Shown here: one piece after another, positions 11,365 through 22,408 of the stretch
Numbering within the stretch: the first letter of the stretch is position 1
Layout of the letters: every line of letters begins with the position of its first letter
Assembly (NCBI GenBank): GCA_001632435.1
Contig: KV423947.1
Coordinates: 1,855 to 65,854 of the forward strand
From: Calocera cornea HHB12733
Lineage: Eukaryota; Basidiomycota; Dacrymycetes; Dacrymycetales; Dacrymycetaceae
DNA length: 64,000 bases
Direction: 5' to 3'
The notes under the pieces: model-generated
The model's database searches: none
Told to the model about the DNA's origin: nothing
What the model saw: the letters and a program-made list of their open reading frames with translations, nothing else
Translations under genes and position numbers: made by a program

Positions 11365-12546
11365 AGTGCCGGGAGGGGAGGGGAGGAGGGGGCCGAGCCC
11401 CCGGGGCGGGGAGGGGCGGGCATTGGCCCGGCTTGTGCTTGCGAGTTGCGAGTGCTAGCGGCACGTCAGGACAGGAAGAGGGGGTGAGCGGTGGGCGCTT
11501 GATGCTGGGCGCTGGAGGGAGGGAGAGGAGGGTGGGAAGGGCGGGAATGCGAGCAGGGCGGCGAGCCCGGCGAGGGACGACCAGCCTGATAGAGGCAGGA
11601 CGGGACAGACAATTGGGTATGGTCTGCGTGTATGCTGCCCGACCGGCCAGGGCCTGCCAAAGGGAAAGGGACCGCGGGAGGAAACGCGGAGCGACCGGAG
11701 CGGGCGGGGTGGGCGCGTGTGCTGGTCGGGTTGGATCTTGCAGCCAGTACACACAGTGCACTGACCATGAGTGTATTTGCACTAGAGTAGTAATGAGGAT
11801 GAGGATGATTACGGCGACTGCAAACCGCCCAGCGGAGCACCCTACTCCTCCCGAGGTACGATCTTCCTAAACGATAGTAATAAGCAGTAAGAACCCCACC
11901 AGCCAGCCAGCCAGCCATCAGCCATCAACCAGCCAGCTTCCGCCCCTAGCCCTTCGCACAACGCACACATTTCCCGTCCTTCCCTCGGCACCCCCGCCTT
12001 CGAAGTTCGCACCCCATACGCGTACCCGCCGCAGCTTGCCCGCTTCCCGTCCCTTCCCTTCCCTTCCCTTCCGATGTCTTTGTTATGTCCGCACGGGGGG
12101 CAGGGTCCGGTGATCTAACCTGCTCCTAAAGGCGCAAGCGTCAAGGGAGGCAGGGAGGAAGGGATCAGCCGACCGACCGGCCCTTCGACCCTCGCGCGCC
12201 GGCTTGCCTTCAGGTCCAACTTACGTTCAGGGCCCCATCGTCCCCGGAGGTCTCACCCCCCGTACTGTATATGCATCCCCGGGTGCGGCCGTGAGGAACT
12301 CGCAGAGGGATGGAAGGATGATAGGTTGCCGATGATGATGGTGATGATGACGACGATGATGATGATGATGGTGATGGCCGCTTGCTCGCTGCACCCGTGC
12401 TGACAGGGCCAGAGTGTGCCACGGACTGCATGGTCCACTGGTGCCTTTCACCTGCTTCCTGCTGCTATGTTTCCCTACTCACCACCCAAGTATATAGAGG
12501 AGCTCTCTCTCTGCCAATTCCATGCAATGGCCACTGGTTTATCATA
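11365..12546. other. low-complexity intergenic DNA upstream of the kinase
   Basis: Purine-rich and pyrimidine-rich stretches, ccagccagccagcc near 11900 and repeated cccttcccttccc near 12050-12072. No gene is supported. It could carry the kinase promoter and a long 5' leader. Confidence 0.5.
12331..12376 (+). repeat. GAT/GGT trinucleotide microsatellite
   Basis: About fifteen imperfect trinucleotides of the GATGATGGTGAT type. Minus-strand frames across it read as runs of His, Ile or Ser and are artefacts of the repeat. Confidence 0.85.
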
Positions 12547-12593
12547 AATGAAGTTTGACTCTGAGGGTATATGCCTCATGGTCAAATTTCATT
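12547..12593. repeat. 47-base imperfect inverted repeat (hairpin)
   Basis: The left arm aatgaagtttgactctgagg (12547-12566) matches the reverse complement of the right arm cctcatggtcaaatttcatt (12574-12593) at 17 of 20 positions, with a 7-base loop gtatatg. It sits in AT-richer DNA than its surroundings, about 700 bases upstream of the Tc1 element. It may be the fold-back end of a MITE or another decayed transposon. Confidence 0.7.
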
Positions 12594-12599
12594 CATTCA

Positions 12600-13293
12600 C
12601 AATACAATAGTACATACCTCTTGCCCCTCCCCCTTCCACTTACCCACAGAAAGATCTACCAGCAAGTTTGTATTTAATCCAGAATGCATCATGTAGCACA
12701 CCACAAGCAGCCAGCTCGCTAACACCGCCTCAAGTCTCCTGGTGCTCACACCTTCAAAGTGGGCCTTCAAGAGTGGGCCTTGGTGCTTGTCATCCCTGAG
12801 CAACAACCACCATCCAGCCTGTGACATCTCCCTGCTCCTGGCCAGCTTGGAAGCTGGCAATGAGCACGGAGCTGTCCGTCAATATTATCCATCACTTGCC
12901 CATCACCACATGATGGTACCCTCTGGCTCTGGCTCTGGCTCTGCTCAGCAGCGGCAGCAGCAGCGGCCGCTCGGGCCGGGCTTAGCTTGCCGATGTTAGT
13001 AACCGCTTTTGGTCAGGTCGGACTGGGCTGACACCTGGCACCCGGCCGACGCACGCGCTTTCAATTCGGCAGGCGACGCTGGTGCGGCCCAGACGCGCAT
13101 CACAGTCTTGGGATCGGGACCGGGTTTGGGATGAGAGCCCAACCAGCACCCGCAGTGGAGTGGAGTGGACGGTACTAGCTACAGTAGACAGGACTGGGGC
13201 CGTCCTCATCCGGCAGGACCGGCCTCGGCTACGCTCTACCCCCCCCCCCCCTCCGTACCGTCCCTGCCCCATTCCCGCGCGTTCTTTGCATGG
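12600..13293. other. intergenic, no supported gene
   Basis: A minus-strand frame at 12860-12597 has no recognisable features. A short ggctct run (near 12921), a cagcag run and a C run at 13241-13251 are visible. The stretch ends at the transposon target site. Confidence 0.5.
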
Positions 13294-13295
13294 TA

Positions 13296-13329
13296 CAGTA
13301 CGCGACAAAAATATTGTCACAGTCAGGGT
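13296..13329 (+). repeat. left terminal inverted repeat of the Tc1 element
   Basis: 34 bp starting CAGTACGCGAC. It differs from the right end at one base (ATATT versus ATAAT). Confidence 0.95.
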
Positions 13330-13545
13330 TTGACGTGTCGCGTCGCGTCTGTAATGAAAATTGTTTGTTGCCATTCTCGAAAATCACATTACATAGCTGT
13401 GCCCAAATTGCTGTCAGCCCGACCTTACCTTCTGCACTGACTGATGGCCCCTGTCACTCCTGAGACAGTATGAAAGAAGCACATCTACTGTACACCAACC
13501 AAATGACGTGCCTGTTCCTTCGCCCTTCAGAATGGTGTTCGCGCA

Positions 13546-14496
13546 ATGGCACTTCCAAACGAATTCGGCATCAGTGTTCGCTCTGTCTACCGGAATGCTC
13601 TTCGTAAGACTGAAGAGTCCATCAAGGCACCAATTATTGGTCGTGGGCGCAAGCGGCAAGCCTCTGAGGCCGATCTTCGTCATGCAGTCATTCTGCTCCG
13701 AACCCAAAAAGCGCGCGATGCAGCAGATGTCCAACGACAGCTCTTTCCACATGTCTCTGTCCGAACCGTTCAGCGCTGGTTAGAAACCACCCCCCTGTCT
13801 GCCTATATCACGAAGAAACGGCCAGCATTAACCAAGCAACATATTCGAAAACGGAAGAGATGGGCAGTGGACCATCTCAACTGGGATGCAGAGACTTGGG
13901 ATGAGGTTATCTTCTCAGATGAGTGTCAGGTGACACTCAAGGGCTCGGATGGGGTGATTTGGTGCTATAGGAAGAAGGGAGAGGGGTATTTGCCGCAGTA
14001 TATGTGGCCAACTTGGCAGTATGGCGGCGGCGGTGGGGTGATGGTCTGGGGCTGCATCACGTCACAAGGGGTCGGTCGAATCTATCGCATTCAGGGCACT
14101 CTGGACGGACCCGGTTACTGCGACTTGCTTGACGAGGCATTCCTAGGAACCCTCCACGACCTCCAGAAGGAGCCCTGGGACCTCATGTTCCAGCAGGATG
14201 GCGCTTCGCCCCACACATCTTTGGTCGCCCGCGCCTGGTTTGAAGAACACGATGTGTGGTCTCTCACCTGGCCACCTCATTCCTGCAACTTGAATCCAAT
14301 CGAGCATGTTTGGGCACACCTCAAGAAACGTGTTCACCGGCGTCTCCCAGATCCAAAGGGCGAGGATGAGCTTTGGGAAGTCATTGAAGATGAGTGGTAC
14401 AAAACTGATGTTGGGTTCATAAAAAATCTCTATGCCTCTATGACACGCAGGGTTGCAGCAGTGGTCAAAGCAAAAGGCCAGAATACACGTTACTAA
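13546..14496 (+). CDS. Tc1-type DD34E transposase
   Basis: Open frame of 316 residues inside the TIRs. The second DNA-binding helix-turn-helix (VSVRTVQRWL) follows a GRGRKRQ linker resembling the AT-hook-like GRPR motif. The DDE domain shows IFSDE (first Asp), FQQDGASPH (second Asp) and LNPIEHVW (Glu), with 34 residues between the second Asp and the Glu, hence DD34E as in Tc1. The first helix-turn-helix looks cut short: the frame extends upstream only to a stop at 13504, and ttcag at 13526-13530 could be an intron acceptor for a missing first exon. Either the gene has an upstream exon I cannot place, or the copy has lost part of its DNA-binding domain. The enzyme would cut at the TIRs and insert at TA. 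Confidence 0.9.
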   Translation: MALPNEFGISVRSVYRNALRKTEESIKAPIIGRGRKRQASEADLRHAVILLRTQKARDAADVQRQLFPHVSVRTVQRWLETTPLSAYITKKRPALTKQHIRKRKRWAVDHLNWDAETWDEVIFSDECQVTLKGSDGVIWCYRKKGEGYLPQYMWPTWQYGGGGGVMVWGCITSQGVGRIYRIQGTLDGPGYCDLLDEAFLGTLHDLQKEPWDLMFQQDGASPHTSLVARAWFEEHDVWSLTWPPHSCNLNPIEHVWAHLKKRVHRRLPDPKGEDELWEVIEDEWYKTDVGFIKNLYASMTRRVAAVVKAKGQNTRY

Positions 14497-14600
14497 GCAT
14501 GTCTACAACTCCCATCAATACAGACAATCATTTTATAAGCATGTTGTGCTGGAATTGGCCGTGGACGATGAGACGAACGGCAATGTAATGTCATTGTAGG

Positions 14601-14634
14601 ACCCTGACTGTGACATTATTTTTGTCGCGTACTG
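14601..14634 (-). repeat. right terminal inverted repeat of the Tc1 element
   Basis: 34 bp ending GTCGCGTACTG, directly followed by the TA target duplication. Confidence 0.95.
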
Positions 14635-14963
14635 TACGCACGCCAGTCCTTGTCCCTCTGTCCGCTGACGCCCTCCTTCCAAAGACTGCAGATGACGTGT
14701 GCTGTGCTTCCCCTCTTCCCCCCCGCCCGCGGGCCCGGGTGCCACCATCCCATTTCATATACTACTGTAGTGAGGTTGCGGGCCTGACCTGAAGTAGTCT
14801 CGGCCCGCTCCGCTCACTCTCTGCACCGAGCGCCGCACCAGCGCCAGCGCTCGAGCGACCGCCCACTCCCTGCGATCGGGCAGGCGGATTGGACTCCCGT
14901 CCTCGGTTCTCGTGCGAGCCGAAGACGACGGGACTCGGCTTCCGACCAATGGGCTTCAAATGC

Positions 14964-15087
14964 CTTACATTGCCGCCTTCGAACCACTTTCGAAGTGTGC
15001 TGCTGTCGTACTGTATGCCAAAAGACTTACATTGCCATCTTCGAACGACTCTCGACGTGTGCTGCTGTCGTACTGTATGCCAAAAGA
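14964..15087 (+). repeat. 62-bp tandem duplication
   Basis: Two head-to-tail copies (14964-15025 and 15026-15087) both begin cttacattgcc and end ctgtatgccaaaaga. They differ at a few positions in the middle (for example accacttt versus acgactct). The repeat lies in DNA without a supported gene. Confidence 0.85.
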
Positions 15088-16504
15088 CACAAACACGCAT
15101 CTTGATGCCCTGGCTGCAACATCCAAGCAGTCTTCCTGCTTCGTACCTTCTTGCTCCCCGTCACCTCCTGAGCAGGTCTGGAACTAGCATATCCGGCTGG
15201 CGACTATTTGCTGCGTATTCCCTCCAGGCTCCCAAGCTGACCTCGACTAGTCCAGATCTGGACGGCACTCTCGTACGATTCTGTCTTCATCCCTATTAGC
15301 CAAGAATGGCTGCTTGCAGACACCCGTACTGTGGCTTGTCGGGACGGGTTTCCGATCACAGGTTTGGCTTGCCAACTCGACATTATTGGACGAATTTGCC
15401 ACGATGGAGATGTTCGGCGTCGGCACCGTCATCATGGTGGTTATCGTCATGCCCGGCAGCCAGGGACGTTGGATCTCACGATTCGCATGCATAGGATCGT
15501 CTCGACTCCACCCGCAATCTGGGAGCATCCAGGCGGCTATTTCCTCATTGTCTGGAGAGCAGTTATGAACGTCGAGCCTTCCGCTCTGGGGGAAACCCGA
15601 AACAGTACCGCTCCTCGTTCTTGAACCGTCATCCGCGCTGATGCTCAATCTTCTTTCATACGGCAGGGGCTGGGTTGTATCGGCACTGGTCGTATCAGCT
15701 CACCCTGTTTTCTCATTGTGTAGTGCTCCGGAACAGAGTGGGGAGCAGAAGGCCTTCTGACCATCGGAAGATTGCGTATGTCTGCTGACCTGGGCATGGT
15801 ATCCCTTGGAGAGAATATCGAACTCGAATGCCCTGTACGGCTGCTCTACAGAGCTCCGCGCATTCACGACTCACAATGAAGCTCCCACGATGGCCTGCTC
15901 CCGATCATCCTGCTGCCGTGGTCTGTAACAACAGGAGTCGACGGCAAGATGGTTCACGCCGTGCAATGTGTGGGAATGGAGAAACAACATATGTGCAGAG
16001 ATGTCCTTGCTTTCCATCACCGATTACTGAGGGAAAGATAGGGGCTTTACCGACTCTCAGGGGTTGCAGCGGTCGGGGCGATCAAGTCCGAGCGAATCGG
16101 ACGAGAGAACGACTCCGTCTCCCCTATACAGAGCATGCTGTTCCGCGGTGCTGTTGCTTTATGAATGCGTATGAATGCACAGGAATGAAAGATCGTAGAC
16201 TGATGTACCCCTTTCATCGACCCCTGTGCAGAGAACAGAGTGCACGGTTCCCTGCCAGCGAGTAGCCAGGCTCACGGCACAAGGTGGTAACGGCGAGCCA
16301 AGGATTTGGCAGACATCGTTGGCTCAGTGTATCGTTTCCGAGTTTATTTCCACCGTAATCCGGGGAGAGTGACGAACCAATGATTAAGAGGTGGAGCTCT
16401 GTGGTGTGTTTCATCAGTGAAATTCGTGGCATGTTCTCTTAATTGTCGGTATACATTGATCAGCCTGGTTGCGTACATCCCCCAATCCGTCCCTCCCATC
16501 GCTG
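15088..16504. other. intergenic, one doubtful small frame
   Basis: A minus-strand frame at 15648-15247 (about 133 residues) has a protein-like composition but no start context, domain or homologue that I can see. No other gene is supported. Confidence 0.4.
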
Positions 16505-16903
16505 TTATCCCTGCAATTCCAGACCCGTGTTGAGCGCGAACGCGGCCAGCGAGCCGAAATCGATCATGTCCCTCGGCATCGCTCGGAGGAGAGCAACGTT
16601 CCAGTCCCACGCGCCCCAGCGGCGCTTGTCTCCGGGCAGGGCGTTGACCTCATCGCAGGCGACCTGCATCTCGCGAAGCGATGTCGGACGTAGTGTGCAT
16701 CGTTGCATTGCGTAGATGGTCGAGCCGTTCTGCAGCTGATTCAGAGGAAGCATCTCCAGCTCGTCGCTTCCATTCTGTTGCCATGGGTAGTAGAACACGG
16801 CCGTCTGGGTCGTCATTGCGAGGGCGAGCGCGACATAGCCAGACTGATTGTCGACAGAGTAGGTGAGGAGGTAAATAAAGTTCGGCGTGTAGTTTGCAGG
16901 CAT
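16505..16903 (-). CDS. unrecognised 132-residue protein, same local family as 5799-6302
   Basis: Intact intronless minus-strand frame beginning MPANYTPNFIYLLTYSVDN. The hydrophobic opening matches PNTLYIAIYNRTVDN of the 5.8-6.3 kb gene in pattern, and WDWNVALLRAMPRDMIDFG matches WLWTARLLKEFDEKKCINW. LPLNQLQNGS...CTLRPTSL also resembles the degraded copy at 5342-5707. It is shorter than its relative at the C-terminus (ends GLELQG). No signal peptide or membrane span. Function unknown; family membership inferred by eye. Confidence 0.5.
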   Translation of the reverse strand: MPANYTPNFIYLLTYSVDNQSGYVALALAMTTQTAVFYYPWQQNGSDELEMLPLNQLQNGSTIYAMQRCTLRPTSLREMQVACDEVNALPGDKRRWGAWDWNVALLRAMPRDMIDFGSLAAFALNTGLELQG

Positions 16904-18487
16904 TATGGATGTTGAGCGTGACTGTCTCGGGGCAAGGTGGAGCGTTTCAGGCGCGTTGACCGTGCTATTGGTTATAGGAGAGATGGAGATCGATGCGAAA
17001 ATCGAATTGCTGATGGGAGATTATAGTATCGAAGCACTCGCAGAAGATCGCGGCACATACCTTATATACACAGTGTGGTGGTTGAGAGAAGGTCGTGTTA
17101 GCTGTACATGCCAGGGGGCCAAGCGTGGAAGACTTTGAAATACGGCGAGCGCTACCGGTCAGGAGCGTCGCTGGCCCCGAGTTATACGCGGGCATTCGCG
17201 TGTATTCGTCTGCTGACGTCATCGGACCCTGATTCCCGTCCTGGCCGACCGCTGCGTCGGCTCCGACCGCGGTAACGGCCACGCCTTCGCGTCCTTCTCC
17301 GTCCCGCGCATTTCCGGACAGCACGGAAAGTATCGCGCTGTTCTCCCTTTATGGCATCCGCCGCATTTCATTGATAACCTGTTCGGGAGCTTACATTCAA
17401 CGAACGCGAGCTGACCAAACCCCTCGGCTAGCCCGCCGGGGCCAGGGTTCTTTCCACTTTGGTGACTCAGCCGCAGCGGTCCGAGCGGACACGTTGAACA
17501 CATAAGGGCATGAGGCTTCCACCGTGGTCCAGCCAGCAATATCGCCGCATCGTAACGAGTAAGTAATGTACGCCTGACCAAGATCATTCTGGCCACTGTC
17601 TCTGATTGTCTCAGTCCGGGCATGCCGAGGGCAAACGTGTACCCTGCGTGTCAATACATCATGCTGCCCTGCCGATGGTACGACTGCGCGGTCCTATCTC
17701 AACCACAAGGCAGGCAATAACATCTGCGCCTCGGTTGAATTCGGTACTTTGACAAGCTTAATTACGCACCACCTCGTGCACCCAGATCCAGGCTCCGACA
17801 AGGCTGAGTGAATACTGTGAGCAAGTATACACGCTGTTGCCTCCTGCGCCTCTCGTATGACGACATGGTAAACCGCGTGTTTAGCTCGTCCACACAGCAA
17901 CCCGATCTTTAAGATCGGCATCAGATGACCATTCAAGTCAAGGTCAACCGGGGCCATGGTCCTGGGATACATGTACATGAGGTACTTCCGGTTCGCTGCC
18001 GAACCCGTCCTATTGCTGGCGGATCAGTCTCCGCGTTCGGCTCTCCCACGATGCGCGCGACACGTCGGCCTCGTTGCCTGCCTTCCCAAGCTCCGGAGGG
18101 CGTGGCCGGTTGTCCTGCGCGCACTTCATTAGGGGCTGGAAGCGGTAAGTTCCGAGTGGAGGCCGCCGGTAGTAGTAGTAAGTGGAGAGTAGGGGCATAT
18201 AGAGGAAGAAACAGATTGGTTGCGGCGTAGATTAAGATCTACCAAAGCGGGGCACTCGGGGCCCTTTGCACTATACCACCATCTTAGTCCCATTCAGGTC
18301 AGGCCTCAGGTTGTGGGCTCACGCATGCGGTTATCGGACCGAGAAATTTGGAAGTTTAAACAAGCTCGGAATTGCCAAGAAACTACTGTAGCCGGGTGCC
18401 GATGTGTACTGAACACGATGAACTCCACCGGAATTTGAACAAAGGCAGGATATACGCATTGTTTAGGAAGTGCCTTCCCAGATCCTG
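16904..18487. other. intergenic, no supported gene
   Basis: Contains the likely promoter of the small family gene (tatata-like sequence near 17060) and several short frames without features. Nothing further supported. Confidence 0.45.
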
Positions 18488-19545
18488 CTACACTAGCCAC
18501 TTCAATCTGCCCAGAGTAACTTCCAAACCTGGCCCGTGCGCGGGCGCTTCAAGTCCGATACGCCGTAATAGATCATCTCCTGTCATCACTTCCAAACTTT
18601 CTGATGCGGCGTCCTCGAAGATCACGCGGCCACCCTGTCCAACCCATTCACAGCTCGCGACGGCATACCGCTCCTTCTCACCCGATCCTGAAATCTCCAC
18701 CGCCCGCAGCCTGAACTCCCACTCAGGACTTGGGGCACCGTGCATCCATACCTCTCCTTGATCCAGACGACAGTCGATCTGTTGCAGGTCGAATGCCATC
18801 CCTTCCCCGATGGCTTTGATGAATGCTTCCTTGATGGTCCATATGATGAACGCGCGCTCAATCCGCTGTGCGTCAGACATCGGCCCGAGGAGCGAGTCCC
18901 GCTCGCCTGGCGTAAGCTGCGAGGCTGGCGTCAGATACGGTCACTGTCGGGAGGGTGCGCTTGTACTTGGTCACTAATCACCTCGACGAACATGCGCGGT
19001 GTCTCGTCGGTGCGGATAGCCAATTTCATACAGTCCACACCAATGCGGTACTGTCCATCCAAGGGAGGACGCGAGTAGCCGAGTGTGATCAGGTTGTTGT
19101 CGTGCGAGACGTTGAAGAGGATTGGTGGATTCATGGGAGGGTGAGCCTGGTCGCTCGTTAGCCAGAGACTGGGACGTTGGACAAGCTCTCTGCGCACCAA
19201 ATACGGCTTTCCTCGAGCCGCCTTCTCAAATCTCAGCTCTCCCTGAGCGCCTTGCTCATGCAACACATGAATGGTTAGATGACGACCGAGAAGGGTTCCT
19301 GAACGAAGATATCAGCGTTGTTGCCAAGCGGGCACGGATGGTGCATACGCCACTGGTCCTCCTTCCTGTAAAAGCGCGTGACCGCGGCCTGGGACTTGCT
19401 ATCCAATAACCTGAGAGCAGGATCGAAAAGCTGAGCACGTAGATTGAGTAAAGCACGACGCGTCGTAGATGCACACGAGACGAACCGAGTCTTGGGGGAA
19501 CCAGGGTAACACAATCATACGAATATGGGAGTTCGGCGCAGCCAT
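18488..19545 (-). CDS. Sfp-type 4'-phosphopantetheinyl transferase
   Basis: Four exons: 19545-19477, 19430-19349, 19298-18967 and 18916-18488, all with GT-AG introns of about 46-50 nt. Recognisable motifs are RFYRKEDQWRTLLGR, FNVSHDNNLITLGY, IGVDCMKL (Mg2+/CoA-binding Asp) and WTIKEAFIKAIGEG (the W-x-x-KEA-x-x-K signature). The enzyme transfers phosphopantetheine from CoA to the conserved Ser of carrier proteins. In fungi the single NpgA-type enzyme serves polyketide and peptide synthetases and alpha-aminoadipate reductase of lysine synthesis, in the cytosol. The start at 19545 is chosen because it opens directly into the family N-terminus; splicing out 19476-19431 is required to keep frame. 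No biosynthetic cluster is adjacent. Confidence 0.9.
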
Positions 19546-21270
19546 GTTTCAGCCTTCAGGTACCAGATACGCCGTCCTCTGCTTGAGGCACCTTGTCATC
19601 AATCATTGAGCAGGAGATTTTGGCATATTATCCAGTCGATGCGTGTGATAGCGGTGCAGTCGTCGACGACATCGACAGACGTTGGAAGGACGGCGCCACC
19701 TCGCCGCGCCGCGGCGACGACTCACCATCTGCCGCAGTGTCCGTTTCGCGCAGCTCAGTGATCGACTGGTGTGTCGAACGGCGTGAATAATCGACCTTAG
19801 CATCATCTGTGCTCGTGGCCTTGTCCATCTCCAGCAGCACCGCTTGTAATAGGATGGACCGAAGTTTCTGACGCTCCTGGCCCTTTGGCAACGATCGTTA
19901 TACTAGTTTCTCCCTCGTCTTTCCGGACTAGGTGCAACGGCAAACCTCACATATGGAGAAGACGACACAATCTGCGCTACCGCCGACGGCACCCAAAACA
20001 GCACGGATCTTCTTCTTCTTTGTTGAGCTCAGCGACGAGGTGGATGCGAGTGGGCTGTACGCACTGTTCGCGCGAATGGTGCCTGCGCTCCGCATGGTCG
20101 GCCGACCCGTGCACCGTACCGCAAACCATTATCGCCATGGATCCCAGTACCTCGGCATCTTTATCGTCGATGGATCGGAGCACCTTCCGTCTTGAAACCC
20201 GTTCGAGGCACCCGATTGATGCCTTTGTTCAGATCGTGACGACCTTATCACGTCTCGCGCCGGTTTGGGAACAGGGCATCATTCGAAGATTCGCGTTCTT
20301 ATGGTACTGCCTTTCACCTCAACTTGGCCGCAGCCTACGTCGGTCTACGGCTCTGCTTCGGGAGTTTACTATCAGGACGCCCCTACCGTTTTGTGCTGTG
20401 GTCGACGTCACCAGTCTGTTCTTGCCGAGACTTTGGACGCACCGATCGTTGTCCACGATGTGCCTTTGGTGATCTTGTTCCAGGCCGTGCAGTGCCTTTG
20501 TCCATATCGAATCCAGGCATGCGTGCTGGAAATCCCCGGGTGCCAGGCCGTGTGAATAATCGGATCCTCTAGGAGCAGCTGGGCAGCTTTCGCTACGCGA
20601 GCTGTGGTCGGCACCGTCTCGCGCGTCTCTGCACCGAAGGCATCGGTATCCCCGCCTCTCTTCGCCCCGATCATCGCCCCGATACTTGTTATCCAGTATT
20701 TCGAGCCACCCTACATAATGGGAACTATCAAAGCGCCCGACAAAGGCAGCCTATGGAACCGGAACGTCGGTGACCTTCGAGTGGTGGTCCCATCCCCATC
20801 CACCCTTTCCCCACCCTCAATCTCATCTTATCCATCTCCCTCCCCTCCGCACCTGACAAGCGCCCCTCATTCCCACCAGTTTTCGTCTTCATTATCCCAT
20901 AGCCTCGTCACCCACTGCTTTGAATTATCAAATCCCCGTCGCCGAGGCGCTTCCTAACCCGTGAATGCGCCAGCTCCGTCCTCGGGGTCGGCGGCGGAGC
21001 TGCTACTCCCGGAGGGTTGGGCGGGGGACTTCTGACACTGGCCCGCTCTGCTCCATCTCAGGCGTAAATGTGTACGCGAACGTGATGCATGGTGAAAAAT
21101 GTCCTATAGAGACCGTCTTGAGACGCACGGCAAGTAGGTGAGCTGGAAGAAGTATAAGTACAGCGCCATTCACCTGTGTTCTCCGCGTGTCCTCAGCCCA
21201 ACACGCAACTTCCTAACCTCCAAACCTCACCTTTCCAACCCCAGCAACCCAGCTTCCCAAACTCACACTC
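19546..21270. other. intergenic, unresolved
   Basis: Several medium frames occur on both strands. The most protein-like is at 19953-20195 on the plus strand (IFFFFVELSDEVDASGLYALF). I could not join any of them into a coherent gene. A real but divergent or decayed gene here cannot be excluded. 20800-20900 is C/T-rich. Confidence 0.35.
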
Positions 21271-22151
21271 ATGCATTCCAACCTGCTCTATCTCTCTTTC
21301 CTCTCCGCCCTTCTGCTCTGCAGCAGCGCCCTCACCCTACTGCCTGGCGAGCGGGCGTACTCGGCCCAGCCCCTGGCGGCACTCTACCACACCCCGTCTC
21401 ACGTGACGCAAAGGACGGTCAATCGGCTCCTTGATGTCCTCCAGAAGTTTGGACTTACTGAGGTAGGGCTCTCCTTCGTCTCAGTGTGGGGTATGGAGGC
21501 TTACGGAGAGAGACAGTTTTACGGCGTGTATGCGCTGCATACGCACTTGCACGTGGGGGATGACGAAGTCCTTTACCTCACGTACGTTCCCCATGCCACA
21601 CTTTTGGAGGTGAATGACTCACACAGCGCAGTCAAGCACCAGAGGGCAACTTCACCTCCATCAGCGTACTTCCTTACGCTGCAGTGCAGAACGACAGCAT
21701 CCCGATGAGTCACCAGCTGCTCCTTTCCGGCAACGGCAACGGCAACGGGAGCGTCGAGCTCGTCCCGATCGAGCACGGCCCCTTCACTGCGGACGCACTC
21801 TCCGTCCGGAGCTCAATGAGCTCGGCTATCCACAACGGCCTCTTGCCCGCCCTCGCCCACGTCCTCCACGGCGGCCCGGGCGAGCACCCTCCGGCCGTAG
21901 CGCTCGCCCAGATCCTGCCGATTCACCGCACAGCGCTCCAGAGCGGGCAAGTGGTGCTTAACCAGCTCCCAGACGGGGAGAGGCAGATCGCTGTGATCGC
22001 TCCTGAGCTTGGGGGGGCTAGTTTGGGGCTGTTTACCAGGGGCATTGGGAGAGGAGACAGGGAGAAGAGGAGGGAGGAGCGGGGAGAGGAGGGGTGCGAG
22101 GTTGCTGCTGGGTGTGTGTGGAGGAGTGGGGTGGACGGGTCATCCTGCTGA
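21271..22151 (+). CDS. secreted protein of unknown function
   Basis: Exon 1 (21271-21581) starts with a clear signal peptide (MHSNLLYLSFLSALLLCSSA). The intron 21582-21631 (GTACGT...CGCAG) joins LYLT to QAPEGNFTS, and exon 2 runs to a stop at 22151, giving about 276 residues. The body is Leu/Ala/His-rich with a Gly-Asn run (GNGNGNG from a ggcaac repeat), and the last 40 residues are Arg/Glu/Gly-rich low complexity. That tail could mean a further intron in the 3' part. No domain recognised. The likely role is extracellular or in the secretory pathway. Confidence 0.6.
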
Positions 22152-22408
22152 GCCTGAGGCGAGCCCGAGCCTGAGTGTTCTGATACTGTACGAAGACCAG
22201 CCACGGAAGGAATAGACGCTGAGAACAGTTGAAGTGTTTTGTGCTTTTGTGTCTTGTAGGCAATCGATAGCAGACGAGCAGAAAGAGGGGATCATAACAC
22301 CGTGATCATTATACAGAGCACATTGAGTCCAAATGCGCGAGATACGAGATGACAGGTACAGGTGCGGCGTCACTAGAGTGACGCTGAGAGCCGAGGCAGG
22401 CAGGAGAG

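Larger units (their letters stand above)
13294..14636 (+). mobile_element. Tc1/mariner-type DNA transposon with TIRs and TA duplication
   Basis: Inverted repeats at 13296-13329 and 14601-14634 (34 bp, 33 matching) begin CAGTACGCGACAAAAATA and are flanked on both sides by TA (13294-13295 and 14635-14636). TA is the target duplication of the Tc1/mariner superfamily. The element is 1,339 bp without the duplication and holds one transposase gene reading left to right. The almost perfect ends and long open frame indicate a fairly recent insertion. Confidence 0.95.

Noticed and set aside
10559..11870. Frames running across the N gap on both strands
   Set aside because: They cross unknown bases and overlap the kinase N-terminus; no support.
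12210..12451. Minus-strand frames rich in His, Ile or Ser runs
   Set aside because: All three come from different frames of the GAT/GGT microsatellite and have no other protein-like feature.
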